NCBI GenBank assembly: GCA_963815785.1
Contig: CAWFHZ010000005.1
Coordinates: 310,001 to 374,000, forward strand
Direction of reading: 5' to 3'
Source: DATFVA01 sp963815785
GTDB taxonomy: Bacteria > Bacteroidota > Ignavibacteria > Ignavibacteriales > Ignavibacteriaceae
DNA length: 64,000 bases
This document shows positions 52,334-61,184 of this stretch, one piece after another. The notes beneath the pieces are model-generated. The model made no database searches, was not told the DNA's origin, and worked only from the letters and a program-made list of their open reading frames with translations. The translations under genes and the position numbers were made by a program. Within the stretch, counting starts at the first letter, position 1. Each line of letters opens with the position of its first letter.

Positions 52334-53808
52334 TGAAAAAACTTTCTACTCTTTTCCTTGTTTTGTTCTTTTTCCATCAGGGGATAGCTCAGACTAATCC
52401 TCTCGTTCAACAAGTTATTAATAACGTGAGTATAGATTCATTAACGCAGTTCGTTAATGAATTATCAGGTGAAGTTCCGGTTACCGTTAATGGGCAGCCG
52501 GTTACAATTACCTCCCGTTTTTATAGTTCAAGTACTAATGACAAAGCTGCCGATTATATAAAGGCAAAATTTGAATACTACGGATTGCAGGCTTATAATC
52601 AGAATTTCAGCAGCGGCAGAAATGTATATGCAGTTCAACCCGGTACAACCAACCCTGATCAGGTTTATATAATCTGTGCGCATTATGATGATATGCCCTC
52701 AAGCGGACTTGCCCCTGGTGCCGATGACAATGGAAGCGGAACAGCCGCTGTTATTGAAGCTGCACGTGTATTGCGGAATTATGAATTTCAGTATACCATC
52801 ATCTATGCAGTATGGGATGCCGAAGAACTCGGACTACTGGGCAGTGCGTATTATGCAGCCAATACCAGTCTTAATATTCTTGGAGTTATAAATATGGATA
52901 TGATAGCCTGGGACAGCAACAATGATAACGTCGCAGAAATTCATACCAAGAACATTGCAAACTCTGTTGCACTAAAAGATTCAATGCTGATGATAAATTC
53001 AGGTTATTCGATTGGAATTCAAGCGTCTGTTGTTAATCCCGGTCTTACTGCAAGTGATCATGCTTCTTTCTGGAATTACGGATATACAGCTATACTCCTT
53101 ATCGAAAACTATTACGGTGATTTTAACCAGTATTATCATACTTCTAATGATTTAATTTCACATTACAACTTTCCTTACTTTGACAAGTGTTCAAAACTCT
53201 GTATCGGAACTCTTGCTTTGATGGCAAAAGTTGAAGGAGCTTTACCTGTTGAGCTTACTTCATTTACGGGAAAATGGGATGGGACAAATGTTAATCTTAA
53301 CTGGCAGACTGCATCAGAACTTAATAATTATGGTTTTGAAATTGAAAAGCGTACCGAACTATCTGACAACTGGTTTACAATTGGATTCAAACACGGTAAC
53401 GGAACCAGACAAACCCCCAGCTATTATTCATTCTCAGATACAAAAATCAATTCTTCAGGTGTTTATTACTATCGTTTGAAGCAAATTGATAATAACGGCA
53501 ATTATGAATATTCTTCTGTAGTTGAGATGAATTTAAATCCTGCATCCGGATTTGCTCTGGAACAGAATTATCCAAATCCATTCAATCCTTCTACAACAAT
53601 CAGGTTCAGTATTCCGCAAACTTCAAATGTTAAGTTATCGGTATATAATGTTGTTGGTCAGGAAATTTCAGTACTGATTAATGGAACCATTAAAGCCGGT
53701 TCTCATGAGGCAACCTTTAATACAATAAATCTCTCGAGCGGTGTATATCTTTACAAGCTGCAGTGTGAAGGATTGACACTGATGAAAAAAATGTTATTTT
53801 TAGAATAA
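52333..53808 (+). CDS. Secreted M28-family metallopeptidase, T9SS cargo
   Basis: 491 residues. Signal peptide (FFFHQGIAQ, cleavage about 20). Peptidase M28 core with the two-zinc ligands His117 in IICAHYDDMP, Asp131 in PGADDNGSGT, catalytic/ligand Glu164-165 in WDAEELGLLGSAYYA, an Asp in INMDMIAWD and the last His in YYHTSND. The enzyme cuts peptides from the N-terminus (aminopeptidase type). It is followed by a fibronectin-like module (LPVELTSFTGK) and a T9SS sorting domain (NYPNPFNPSTTI; end MKKMLFLE). The ATG overlaps the previous stop by one base, so the pair form a short operon. Together with DPP-IV it supports extracellular peptide use. A terminator follows. Confidence 0.93.
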   Translation: MKKLSTLFLVLFFFHQGIAQTNPLVQQVINNVSIDSLTQFVNELSGEVPVTVNGQPVTITSRFYSSSTNDKAADYIKAKFEYYGLQAYNQNFSSGRNVYAVQPGTTNPDQVYIICAHYDDMPSSGLAPGADDNGSGTAAVIEAARVLRNYEFQYTIIYAVWDAEELGLLGSAYYAANTSLNILGVINMDMIAWDSNNDNVAEIHTKNIANSVALKDSMLMINSGYSIGIQASVVNPGLTASDHASFWNYGYTAILLIENYYGDFNQYYHTSNDLISHYNFPYFDKCSKLCIGTLALMAKVEGALPVELTSFTGKWDGTNVNLNWQTASELNNYGFEIEKRTELSDNWFTIGFKHGNGTRQTPSYYSFSDTKINSSGVYYYRLKQIDNNGNYEYSSVVEMNLNPASGFALEQNYPNPFNPSTTIRFSIPQTSNVKLSVYNVVGQEISVLINGTIKAGSHEATFNTINLSSGVYLYKLQCEGLTLMKKMLFLE

Positions 53809-53834
53809 ATGACACGATAAATAGGTTTTTCAGG

Positions 53835-53864
53835 GACCGTCTTCTATTTAAGACGGTCTTTTTT
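53835..53864 (+). terminator. Rho-independent terminator
   Basis: Perfect 9-bp stem GACCGTCTT (53835-53843) / AAGACGGTC (53850-53858), 6-nt loop, then T6. It lies 26 bp after the M28 peptidase stop. Confidence 0.9.
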
Positions 53865-54048
53865 ATCCGGAATCACAATTTTTTTAAATTTTTGTTGATA
53901 ATTATTAAAAAAAAATCATATCTTATTTTCAGATTAAATTCTTTTACTTAGAACTTACTTTAGTACATTAAAAACAAATGGGATTTTGCATTAATTAATG
54001 CTAAGAATTATTCCATTTTTTCAAAAACCAAACGTGTTAGGAGGATCT

Positions 54049-55833
54049 ATGAAGCACTTTAACCGTTATCTATTCACCTTACTTTTTTCTTTTCTTATCT
54101 ATTCAATAGGGTACAGCCAGAATTTTGCGGTTTCGAATAATCATACTACTGGTACCAGCCCACAATCACCAAATGACTTAGTAGTAGTACACTATGATGG
54201 TGACAATGCTGGAAATTCGGTTGGTGATGGCGGAGCTACATTTATTGGTGGTGCACGTTTTCGTGCAAGCATTATGGGTGCATACACCGGTGGAGAACTA
54301 CAGGCGGTACAGTTTCATTATACCCAGGCAGCAACCGGCTTAACTATTATGATTTATGATGCCGGAACAGCTACTGACCCGGGAGCTCTCTTACTTACTC
54401 AACCATTAGACCTGGGAACTCTAACAGTTGGTGACTGGAACGAGGTTGCTTTAAGTACAAACATCCCGATTTCCGGAAATGACTTATGGGTATGTCTTCA
54501 GGTAGAAGATGCTACAGCAGCAAGTTATCCATTTGGTGTTGATGCCGGACCGGCAGATCCTGATGGCGATTTTGTAAATGATTCTGGTGTTTGGCAGCAC
54601 TTAAATGACTTCGGATTAAATTATAACTGGAACATACGTGGCGTTGTTAATACGCCAGCTCCAACTAATGTTATATTCTCAGACAATTTTGATTCATACG
54701 TTGCAGGTCAACAGCTTGCCTGCCAGAATCCAACAGATTGGACTACCTGGAGCATCGATCCCTGTAATGCAGTAGAAGATGGTTATGTCTCAAGCAATTG
54801 GGCACACAGCGGAGCCAATTCTGTTGTAATTGTACAGAATAATGATCAGGTTCATCAGTGGGGACCTGAAACAAGTGGAAAGTGGGAAATCGACTTTTAC
54901 AATTATCTGCCAACCGGAAAGACAGGCTATTTTAACACTTTAGCAGATTTTGCTAATGGTACTAACCCGCAATGGGGTATGGAAGTTTATTTCAATGCCG
55001 GCGGTGCTGGTGCATTAAGTGCCGGTGGTGCTGCTAATATTGCTACATTTACCTGGACTCCTGATCAATGGATGTTGGTTCAGGTTGTTGTTGATATAGA
55101 CAATGATATAATGGAATTCTGGTATGGAGGCACTATGGTTTGGAGCGGACAATGGTCGGCCGGCGCAAGTGGTACAGTTCCAAATCAGCTTGCAGCTAAT
55201 GATTTCTTCGGAGCCGTTGCTACTGACGAACAGTATATTGATGATTATACAGTGACAGATCTTAACGTTGTACCTGTAGAATTAACTTCATTTACTGCAT
55301 CTACAAATAATCTTGGCCAGGTTGTACTTAACTGGAATACAGCAACAGAAACCAATAACAGAATGTTTGAGATTGAAAGAAAAGACGCTCAAAACAATTT
55401 TGCAACTGTTGGTTTTGTTAATGGTTCAGGAACATCAACCCAACCACATAGTTACACTTTTGTTGATAAAAATGTAAATTCCGGAACTTATACTTACAGA
55501 CTAAAACAAATAGATTTCGACGGACGTTCAGAATATTCTAATAATGTTGAAGTCTCTGTAAGCGGACCGGCTACTTTCGATCTTTCACAGAATTATCCGA
55601 ATCCGTTCAATCCTACAACAAGTATTACTTACAATGTTCCTCAATCAGGAAATGTAACACTTGCTGTATACAATACAATCGGTCAGCAGGTTGCAATGCT
55701 TGTTAACGGCAACGTAACAGCAGGAATACACACAGCAACATTTAATGCTAAATCATTACCCAGTGGTGCATATTTCTACAAATTGCAGCAGGGTAGTTCT
55801 GTTATGGTTAAAAAGATGTTATTGTTAAAATAA
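54049..55833 (+). CDS. Secreted multidomain protein, T9SS cargo, paralogue 1 (long form)
   Basis: 594 residues from the ATG at 54049, with TTAGGAGGATCT upstream (the frame extends back to 53998 without ribosome binding site). Signal peptide MKHFNRYLFTLLFSFLIYSI. An N-terminal module of about 175 residues (FAVSNNHTTGTSPQSPNDLV, HYDGDNAGNSVGDGGATFIG, AATGLTIMIYDAGT, YPFGVDAGPADPDGD) is shared almost unchanged with the next gene. Then comes a laminin/lectin-like domain (about 210-400; DNFDSYVAGQQLACQNPTDW, NDIMEFWYGGTMVW), a fibronectin-like module (VPVELTSFTAS) and a T9SS domain (NYPNPFNPTTSI; end VKKMLLLK). No enzyme motif; probably a surface binding protein. Confidence 0.85.
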   Translation: MKHFNRYLFTLLFSFLIYSIGYSQNFAVSNNHTTGTSPQSPNDLVVVHYDGDNAGNSVGDGGATFIGGARFRASIMGAYTGGELQAVQFHYTQAATGLTIMIYDAGTATDPGALLLTQPLDLGTLTVGDWNEVALSTNIPISGNDLWVCLQVEDATAASYPFGVDAGPADPDGDFVNDSGVWQHLNDFGLNYNWNIRGVVNTPAPTNVIFSDNFDSYVAGQQLACQNPTDWTTWSIDPCNAVEDGYVSSNWAHSGANSVVIVQNNDQVHQWGPETSGKWEIDFYNYLPTGKTGYFNTLADFANGTNPQWGMEVYFNAGGAGALSAGGAANIATFTWTPDQWMLVQVVVDIDNDIMEFWYGGTMVWSGQWSAGASGTVPNQLAANDFFGAVATDEQYIDDYTVTDLNVVPVELTSFTASTNNLGQVVLNWNTATETNNRMFEIERKDAQNNFATVGFVNGSGTSTQPHSYTFVDKNVNSGTYTYRLKQIDFDGRSEYSNNVEVSVSGPATFDLSQNYPNPFNPTTSITYNVPQSGNVTLAVYNTIGQQVAMLVNGNVTAGIHTATFNAKSLPSGAYFYKLQQGSSVMVKKMLLLK

Positions 55834-55856
55834 TATTTTTAACATAATCCTTTTAG

Positions 55857-55888
55857 AAAAGACCGCTTGAATAAGGCGGTCTTTTTTT
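55857..55888 (+). terminator. Rho-independent terminator (duplicated copy 1)
   Basis: Stem AAAAGACCGC (55857-55866) / GCGGTCTTTT (55876-55885), 9-nt loop, and T-run. Very similar in sequence and position to the terminator of the next gene. Confidence 0.9.
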
Positions 55889-56003
55889 ATTGTACCATTT
55901 TTATTTCTTTATAATATTATTTTAAAATAAAATAAATATATATCTTCCTGATTTTTCAGAATTTTAACATTTCAATTTTACATACGGTAAAAAAGGAGAT
56001 CCA

Positions 56004-56909
56004 ATGAAAATATTGAACAGCTTATTGATCACTTTTCTGTTTTTATTTATATGTTATTCAACAGGGTACAGCCAGAATTTTGCAGTTTCTAATAATAACG
56101 GTCAGTCTGTAAGTCCACAGTCTCCAAATGATTTAGTGTTTATTCACTATGATGGTGATAATTCTGCTAATTCAGTTGGTGATGGCGGAACCACTTTTAT
56201 TGGCGGTGCACGCTTTCGTGATACCATAATGAGTCCGTACACCGGTGGTGAATTACAATATGTACAATTTTATTATTCACAGGCAGCTACGGGATTAACG
56301 ATTATGATCTTCGATGCCGGGACAGACACCACTGCAGGAACTTTATTACTTTCTCAACCATTGATTTTAGATTCATTAATTGTTGGAAACTGGAATAGAG
56401 TTCCATTAAATACAAACATCCCGATTTCCGGGAATGATTTGTGGGTTTGCCTCCGGGTAGAAGATTCTACAGCAGCAAGTTATCCATTTGGTGTTGATGC
56501 CGGACCTGCAGATCCAGATGGCGATTGGGTAAATGATTCTGGAACATGGCAGCATTTAAATGACTTCGGATTAAATTATAACTGGAATATACGTGGTGAA
56601 GTTCAAACAACACCAGCCGGGATTAAAGCTAACATAGGCGATGCTTTAACTTTTAACCTTGCACAAAATTATCCGAATCCATTTAACCCTACGACAAGTA
56701 TTGCTTATACTGTTCCTCAATCCGGAAATGTTAAACTTGCTGTTTACAACCTTATTGGTGAGCAGGTTACTCTGTTGGTAAACGGCTTCGTAACTTCTGG
56801 TTCTCACAGAGCTACTTTCAACGCTAAATCTTTACCAAGTGGCGTGTACTTCTATAAGCTGCAGACAGGTAATTCAATTATGATTAAGAAAATGTTACTG
56901 TTAAAGTAA
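56004..56909 (+). CDS. Secreted protein, T9SS cargo, paralogue 2 (short form)
   Basis: 301 residues with AAAAAAGGAGATCCA before the ATG. Signal peptide to about 24 (FICYSTGYSQ). Residues about 25-200 repeat the N-terminal module of the preceding gene nearly residue for residue (VSPQSPNDLVFIHYDGDN, SVGDGGTTFIGGARFRDTIM, YPFGVDAGPADPDGDWVNDS, FGLNYNWNIRGEV). After a short linker the T9SS domain begins (NYPNPFNPTTSI; end IKKMLLLK). The lectin-like and fibronectin-like middle of paralogue 1 is absent. It is a tandem duplicate with a domain deletion, or the ancestral form into which domains were inserted. It also shares the downstream terminator. Confidence 0.87.
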   Translation: MKILNSLLITFLFLFICYSTGYSQNFAVSNNNGQSVSPQSPNDLVFIHYDGDNSANSVGDGGTTFIGGARFRDTIMSPYTGGELQYVQFYYSQAATGLTIMIFDAGTDTTAGTLLLSQPLILDSLIVGNWNRVPLNTNIPISGNDLWVCLRVEDSTAASYPFGVDAGPADPDGDWVNDSGTWQHLNDFGLNYNWNIRGEVQTTPAGIKANIGDALTFNLAQNYPNPFNPTTSIAYTVPQSGNVKLAVYNLIGEQVTLLVNGFVTSGSHRATFNAKSLPSGVYFYKLQTGNSIMIKKMLLLK

Positions 56910-56933
56910 TATTTTTAACATCGTTCTTTTATT

Positions 56934-56964
56934 AAAGACCGCTCGAATAAGGAGGTCTTTTTTT
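56934..56964 (+). terminator. Rho-independent terminator (duplicated copy 2)
   Basis: Stem AAAGACC (56934-56940) / GGTCTTT (56954-56960) with weaker inner pairing than copy 1, then a T-run. Sits between convergent genes and differs from copy 1 by a few bases. Confidence 0.85.
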
Positions 56965-56990
56965 AATTAATTATTCTTATCTAATAACTA

Positions 56991-59900
56991 CTATCCAACT
57001 TTCTCTCTCTTCGATGCATCAATTACTTTTGATCTTGATGTTAAATAGTAAAATGCAGGAATTACAAATAATGTAAGAATTGTAGATGCAATTAATCCGC
57101 CGATCGCAACAATTCCCATCGGAATTCTCATTTCTTTTCCCGCTGCGCCAATACCGAGAGCTAAAGGAAGCATACCAAGAATGATTGCTACAGTTGCCAT
57201 TATCTGCGGCTTAAGCTTGGTCGGACAAGCTTCCAGTAACGCATCTTTCGGAAGCATTCCCTGTTCTCTTCTAAGCTGGTTTGTATAATCAAGAATAAGA
57301 ATAGCATTGTTAACAACAATTCCAATAAGCATAATTATTGCCATCAGCGAAACCACATTAAATGCTGTGCTGGTGATATACAAAGCAAGAACAACACCTA
57401 TCATCGCAAGGAGTACCGTTAACATTATTGAAACGGGCTGCCAGAAACTTTCAAGTATTGCAGCAAGAAGCATGTATGTTAAAAACACTGCAAGGAAGAA
57501 AGCAAAAATCATATCCTGTATCATATCATTCATCATTTTAACATTGCCGCCCCAGCGTATGTAATATCCGGGAGGAAGATTTAAATCGGAAAGCCTGCTG
57601 TCTATTTCACTTGTTATATTTCCAAGCGGAACACCTGATGCAGGAGCACCTGTAAACATTATAGAAACAAATTTATCGCGGTGAAGAATCTTAGTATAAC
57701 CATGAGTGAATTTTACATCTGCAAGCTGTGTAAGCCTGAAAGGACCCATAGGTGAAGCAACTGTAATATTGGAAATTTTTTCGGGGGAATTAACAGATTG
57801 ATCATCCATTGTTACGGTTATATCGTATTCATTTCCGAGTTCCCGGTATTTTGAAGATTGAATACCTTCGACAGAAGAACGAAGAGTTAAAGCAAGATCT
57901 GTAATGCTCAACCCTGCTTCAACCAGTTTTTCTCTTTTTGGAAAAACAGTTATTTCAGGTTTGCCTGCACGGGAACTCTGATCGAAGTTAATTAAACCGG
58001 GAATGTCTTTTATTCTTTTTACAATTTCATTCTTGTATTCTTCAAGCTTGTCGAGATCCTGTCCCATTAAAAAGAACTCTACAGGAGCTCCCGGTCCACC
58101 GGAGGAAGAGCCGAGATCAACTTTTATTCTTGCATTGGGAATATCGGCAAGCTCTTTTACGAAAACAGAAATCATATCAGGCAGGGAAATATTCCTGTCT
58201 TTTGCATCAACAAGCTGAACATCCATTAAAGCCATATTTGTACCAATATCAAGTTCACTCATTCTGCCAAGGTTAGTAATCATATGTGTAACTTCCGGAT
58301 GTTTTTTTATCCGGTTTTCTATTTCACTTAAAAGATTTCCTGTTGCCTGCAGGTTGTAGCCTTCGGGCATTTCCACGGAGATTTTTATTTTGCCGTCATC
58401 AAATGATGGAAGAAATTCAAAACCTATTTTAGAACCGAATGTCATCATTACCAGGACAAGAGTTACAAAAGAGGAAGCAACTACAATAAAACTGGTGAGT
58501 TTATTCTTTAAAAATTTAGCAAGTATGTTTTTATAGAATTGTGTCTGCTTCTCTTCAAACTCATTCAATTTCCGACTTAATCTTCCCGGTTTATGTTCTT
58601 TTGTTAGAATTAAAGAAGCAAGCATCGGGGTTAATGTAAAAGACATAATAAGCGAAAAAATTGTTGCAAAAACCGCAGCGAGTGCAAGTTCTCTTAACCA
58701 CATTCCAACCATCGATGACATGTTAGCTACAGGCAAAAACACTACTAGGTTTGTAAGAGTTGATGCAAGTACTGCAACCATAACCTCAGAAGTTCCCTGG
58801 TAAGCTGCCTGTTTTATGGTTTTTCCCATTTTCTTGTATCGGAAAATATTTTCAATTACAACAATTGAATTTGCAACGAGTACTCCCACCGAAACAGATA
58901 AACCCATTAACGTCATCATATTCAATGTTAATCCGAAAAGCTGCAGTAAAAGAAAAGTGGAAATGATTGATGTCGGCATTGAAAGAGCAACAATTATTGT
59001 AGAGCGTAAATCGTGAAGGAAAAGAAATAATACAAGTGCGGTAAAAATAACACCAAGATATATATTGCTCATTGTATCATCGACGCTGCTCTGTACGAAT
59101 CCCGATTCATCATTTACAATTTCAAGACTTGCACCCTGAGGAAGCGCAGCTTTTATATCCGGTAATGAAGCTTTAATAGCTTCTGCAACTTTTACAATAT
59201 TTCCTTCTGTGCTTTTTACAATGCCAAGCCTAACAACATTTTCGTTCCGGAAGTTTTGTTTAACATTGTAGTACACTGCTCTCTGCCTGATATCTTTTCC
59301 AACGTCTTCAACATCTGCAAACTGTCTTACTTTCTTGGGACCGAATGTAGTAGGAACTTCAAGCTCATTTATTGCTTCCGGACTTGCAAACTGTCCGTTC
59401 AGTCTAACAGTATACTCCTGGTCGCCTATCTGGAAATATCCACCGGGAATATCCATGTTGTGCATTTTTAAAATCTGGCTTAGCTGCGGAAGTGAAATCG
59501 AATTTTCATAAACTTCTTTGTTATTAAGAATTACGCGGACTTCTCTTTCCTGTCCACCTGTAATCTGGACATTAGCCACACCTTCAATCTGGGCGAATCT
59601 ATCTTTTAAAGATTTATCTGCAATTTCATAAAGCTGTCTTGGGTCAAGATTACCGCTTAACACCAAATCAACAACAGGAAACTGTTTTAAATCAACTTTC
59701 TGAACAATCGGTTTCTTGGAGTCTTCGGGCAAATCATTTATAATTTCATCAACTTTATTTTTTACTTCCTGGTTTGCAACATCAACATTTTTTCCCATCT
59801 GAAATTCAATTATTATAATCGATAATCCATCGAGCGAATATGATTCAACTCTTTCAATCCTGCTTATCGTGGAGATTGATTCTTCAATTCTTTTGCTTAT

Positions 59901-60086
59901 TAGAGTTTCAATTTCTTTCGGACCCGCACCGGGATAAACTGTTGAAATAGTAACATAAGGGATTTCAACATCGGGCTGCAGGTTGAGGTTCAATCTGAAA
60001 AAAGCAATTATTCCGAAGATTACAAAAACAAGAAGACCAACGCTGGTTAATACCGGACGGTTTATTGAAACTTTTGCTAAATACAT
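56991..60086 (-). CDS. RND efflux pump inner-membrane subunit (HAE-1-like, non-canonical relay)
   Basis: 1031 residues, twelve transmembrane helices and two large periplasmic loops of the AcrB type (helix 1 at about 12-30; ASSGGPGAP-type SSSGGPGAPVEFFL in the second loop; FEFLPSFDDGKIKISVEMPE near the start of it). The canonical proton-relay residues are replaced: AcrB Asp407-Asp408 in GLLVDDAIVVVEN correspond to Ala405-Asn406 in GVLVANSIVVIEN, Lys940 in SAKNAIL to Asn926 in VVNNAIL, and Thr978 in ILMTS to Ala964 in QIMAT. The pump must use another coupling ion path or mode. GAAGGAATTAAAA precedes the ATG. It is the third gene of the TolC-adaptor-pump operon. Substrates unknown. Confidence 0.93.
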   Translation of the reverse strand: MYLAKVSINRPVLTSVGLLVFVIFGIIAFFRLNLNLQPDVEIPYVTISTVYPGAGPKEIETLISKRIEESISTISRIERVESYSLDGLSIIIIEFQMGKNVDVANQEVKNKVDEIINDLPEDSKKPIVQKVDLKQFPVVDLVLSGNLDPRQLYEIADKSLKDRFAQIEGVANVQITGGQEREVRVILNNKEVYENSISLPQLSQILKMHNMDIPGGYFQIGDQEYTVRLNGQFASPEAINELEVPTTFGPKKVRQFADVEDVGKDIRQRAVYYNVKQNFRNENVVRLGIVKSTEGNIVKVAEAIKASLPDIKAALPQGASLEIVNDESGFVQSSVDDTMSNIYLGVIFTALVLFLFLHDLRSTIIVALSMPTSIISTFLLLQLFGLTLNMMTLMGLSVSVGVLVANSIVVIENIFRYKKMGKTIKQAAYQGTSEVMVAVLASTLTNLVVFLPVANMSSMVGMWLRELALAAVFATIFSLIMSFTLTPMLASLILTKEHKPGRLSRKLNEFEEKQTQFYKNILAKFLKNKLTSFIVVASSFVTLVLVMMTFGSKIGFEFLPSFDDGKIKISVEMPEGYNLQATGNLLSEIENRIKKHPEVTHMITNLGRMSELDIGTNMALMDVQLVDAKDRNISLPDMISVFVKELADIPNARIKVDLGSSSGGPGAPVEFFLMGQDLDKLEEYKNEIVKRIKDIPGLINFDQSSRAGKPEITVFPKREKLVEAGLSITDLALTLRSSVEGIQSSKYRELGNEYDITVTMDDQSVNSPEKISNITVASPMGPFRLTQLADVKFTHGYTKILHRDKFVSIMFTGAPASGVPLGNITSEIDSRLSDLNLPPGYYIRWGGNVKMMNDMIQDMIFAFFLAVFLTYMLLAAILESFWQPVSIMLTVLLAMIGVVLALYITSTAFNVVSLMAIIMLIGIVVNNAILILDYTNQLRREQGMLPKDALLEACPTKLKPQIMATVAIILGMLPLALGIGAAGKEMRIPMGIVAIGGLIASTILTLFVIPAFYYLTSRSKVIDASKREKVG

Positions 60087-60098
60087 TTTTAATTCCTT

Positions 60099-61142
60099 CT
60101 ATTGAATCACTTTTACAGTTGTTCCATCTGCAAGCTGGTCTGCGCCTTTAACAATAAGCCTGTCGCCCGGTTTTAATCCTTTGCTCAGCTCATAATAAAT
60201 TCCGCTTTCGTGTCCGTTCTCTGTGTAAACTTTTACTGCTTTGCCATTATTTTCTGTAAAGAGATAAAACCCTTTTTCATCGGTCATTAAAAGGTTGCGT
60301 GGAATGATAATCGCATTCGGGTTTTCGTAAACCAGGATTTTTATTTCAACAGTAACACCATTCATCAATTCATTGTTAGGATTATTAAATTCCGATTCTA
60401 CATAAAATGATTGCCTTGCCGGATCAATTCCGAGAGATACATCTGTTATTCTTCCCGGGTATTCTTTGCCATTGTATAAAGCGGAGGCTTTCATTCCTTT
60501 TTTAACCAAGCCGATTTCTTTTTCGGAAACCCAGATTTTTGCACGCATTACATTTGTCTGTGCAACTGTAAACAGGTGAGTGTCTTTATTAACATTGTCA
60601 CCTTCATTCACTTTTAAGTCAACTATTCTTCCGTCAAAAGGAGAATCGATAAATAACATTTGTTTTAATGATTCATAATTTCGTTTGCTTACAAGATATT
60701 GCGTTTCTGCACCATCAAAATTTGCCTGTGAAGTTTCACCGGCTTCAAGCAATGTTTTAATCCTGTCATAACTTTTCTTTGCATTTTCATAAGATGTTTT
60801 TGCCTGCTCGTATTGTAAAGCAGGATTATCGGTATCAAACTGAACAATTACCTGTTTCTCTTTAACATAATCTCCAACTCTTGCATTAATCTTTTCAATC
60901 TTGCCTCCAATCATCGCTCCTTTCGTTGCTTCTTTTATTCCTGTAAGTTTTGAATAAAAACTGAGATGCTTTTGAAAGGGTTTATATTTAACCTGTTCAA
61001 CTTTTACAGGAATTCCTTCTTCACCCTGGATTTGCTCCATACTTTTAGTTTCTTCATTGCTTTTGCTTCCGCATCCGAAAACCAAAAATCCAAGCAATAC
61101 AGTTACCAGGTAAATATTTATTGTTTTAATTAAAGGTCTCAT
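60099..61142 (-). CDS. RND efflux membrane-fusion (adaptor) lipoprotein
   Basis: 347 residues with a lipoprotein signal (TVLLGFLVFGCGSK). Adaptor layout: membrane-proximal start (VKVEQVKYKPFQKHLSFYSK), lipoyl-like half (GGKIEKINARVGDYVKEKQV), alpha-helical hairpin (about 115-165; ALQYEQAKTSYENAKKSYDR, ETSQANFDGAETQYLVSKRN), lipoyl second half (SPFDGRIVDLKVNEGDNVNK) and beta-barrel (MKASALYNGKEYPGRITDVS). It bridges the pump and the TolC-like channel in the periplasm. The pump gene starts 12 bp after its stop, and the TolC-like gene lies 42 bp upstream. AGAGGAGAAGAGG precedes the ATG. Confidence 0.94.
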   Translation of the reverse strand: MRPLIKTINIYLVTVLLGFLVFGCGSKSNEETKSMEQIQGEEGIPVKVEQVKYKPFQKHLSFYSKLTGIKEATKGAMIGGKIEKINARVGDYVKEKQVIVQFDTDNPALQYEQAKTSYENAKKSYDRIKTLLEAGETSQANFDGAETQYLVSKRNYESLKQMLFIDSPFDGRIVDLKVNEGDNVNKDTHLFTVAQTNVMRAKIWVSEKEIGLVKKGMKASALYNGKEYPGRITDVSLGIDPARQSFYVESEFNNPNNELMNGVTVEIKILVYENPNAIIIPRNLLMTDEKGFYLFTENNGKAVKVYTENGHESGIYYELSKGLKPGDRLIVKGADQLADGTTVKVIQ

Positions 61143-61184
61143 TTCAATCCTCTTCTCCTCTATTGGATTTATTTGAAAATCTTT

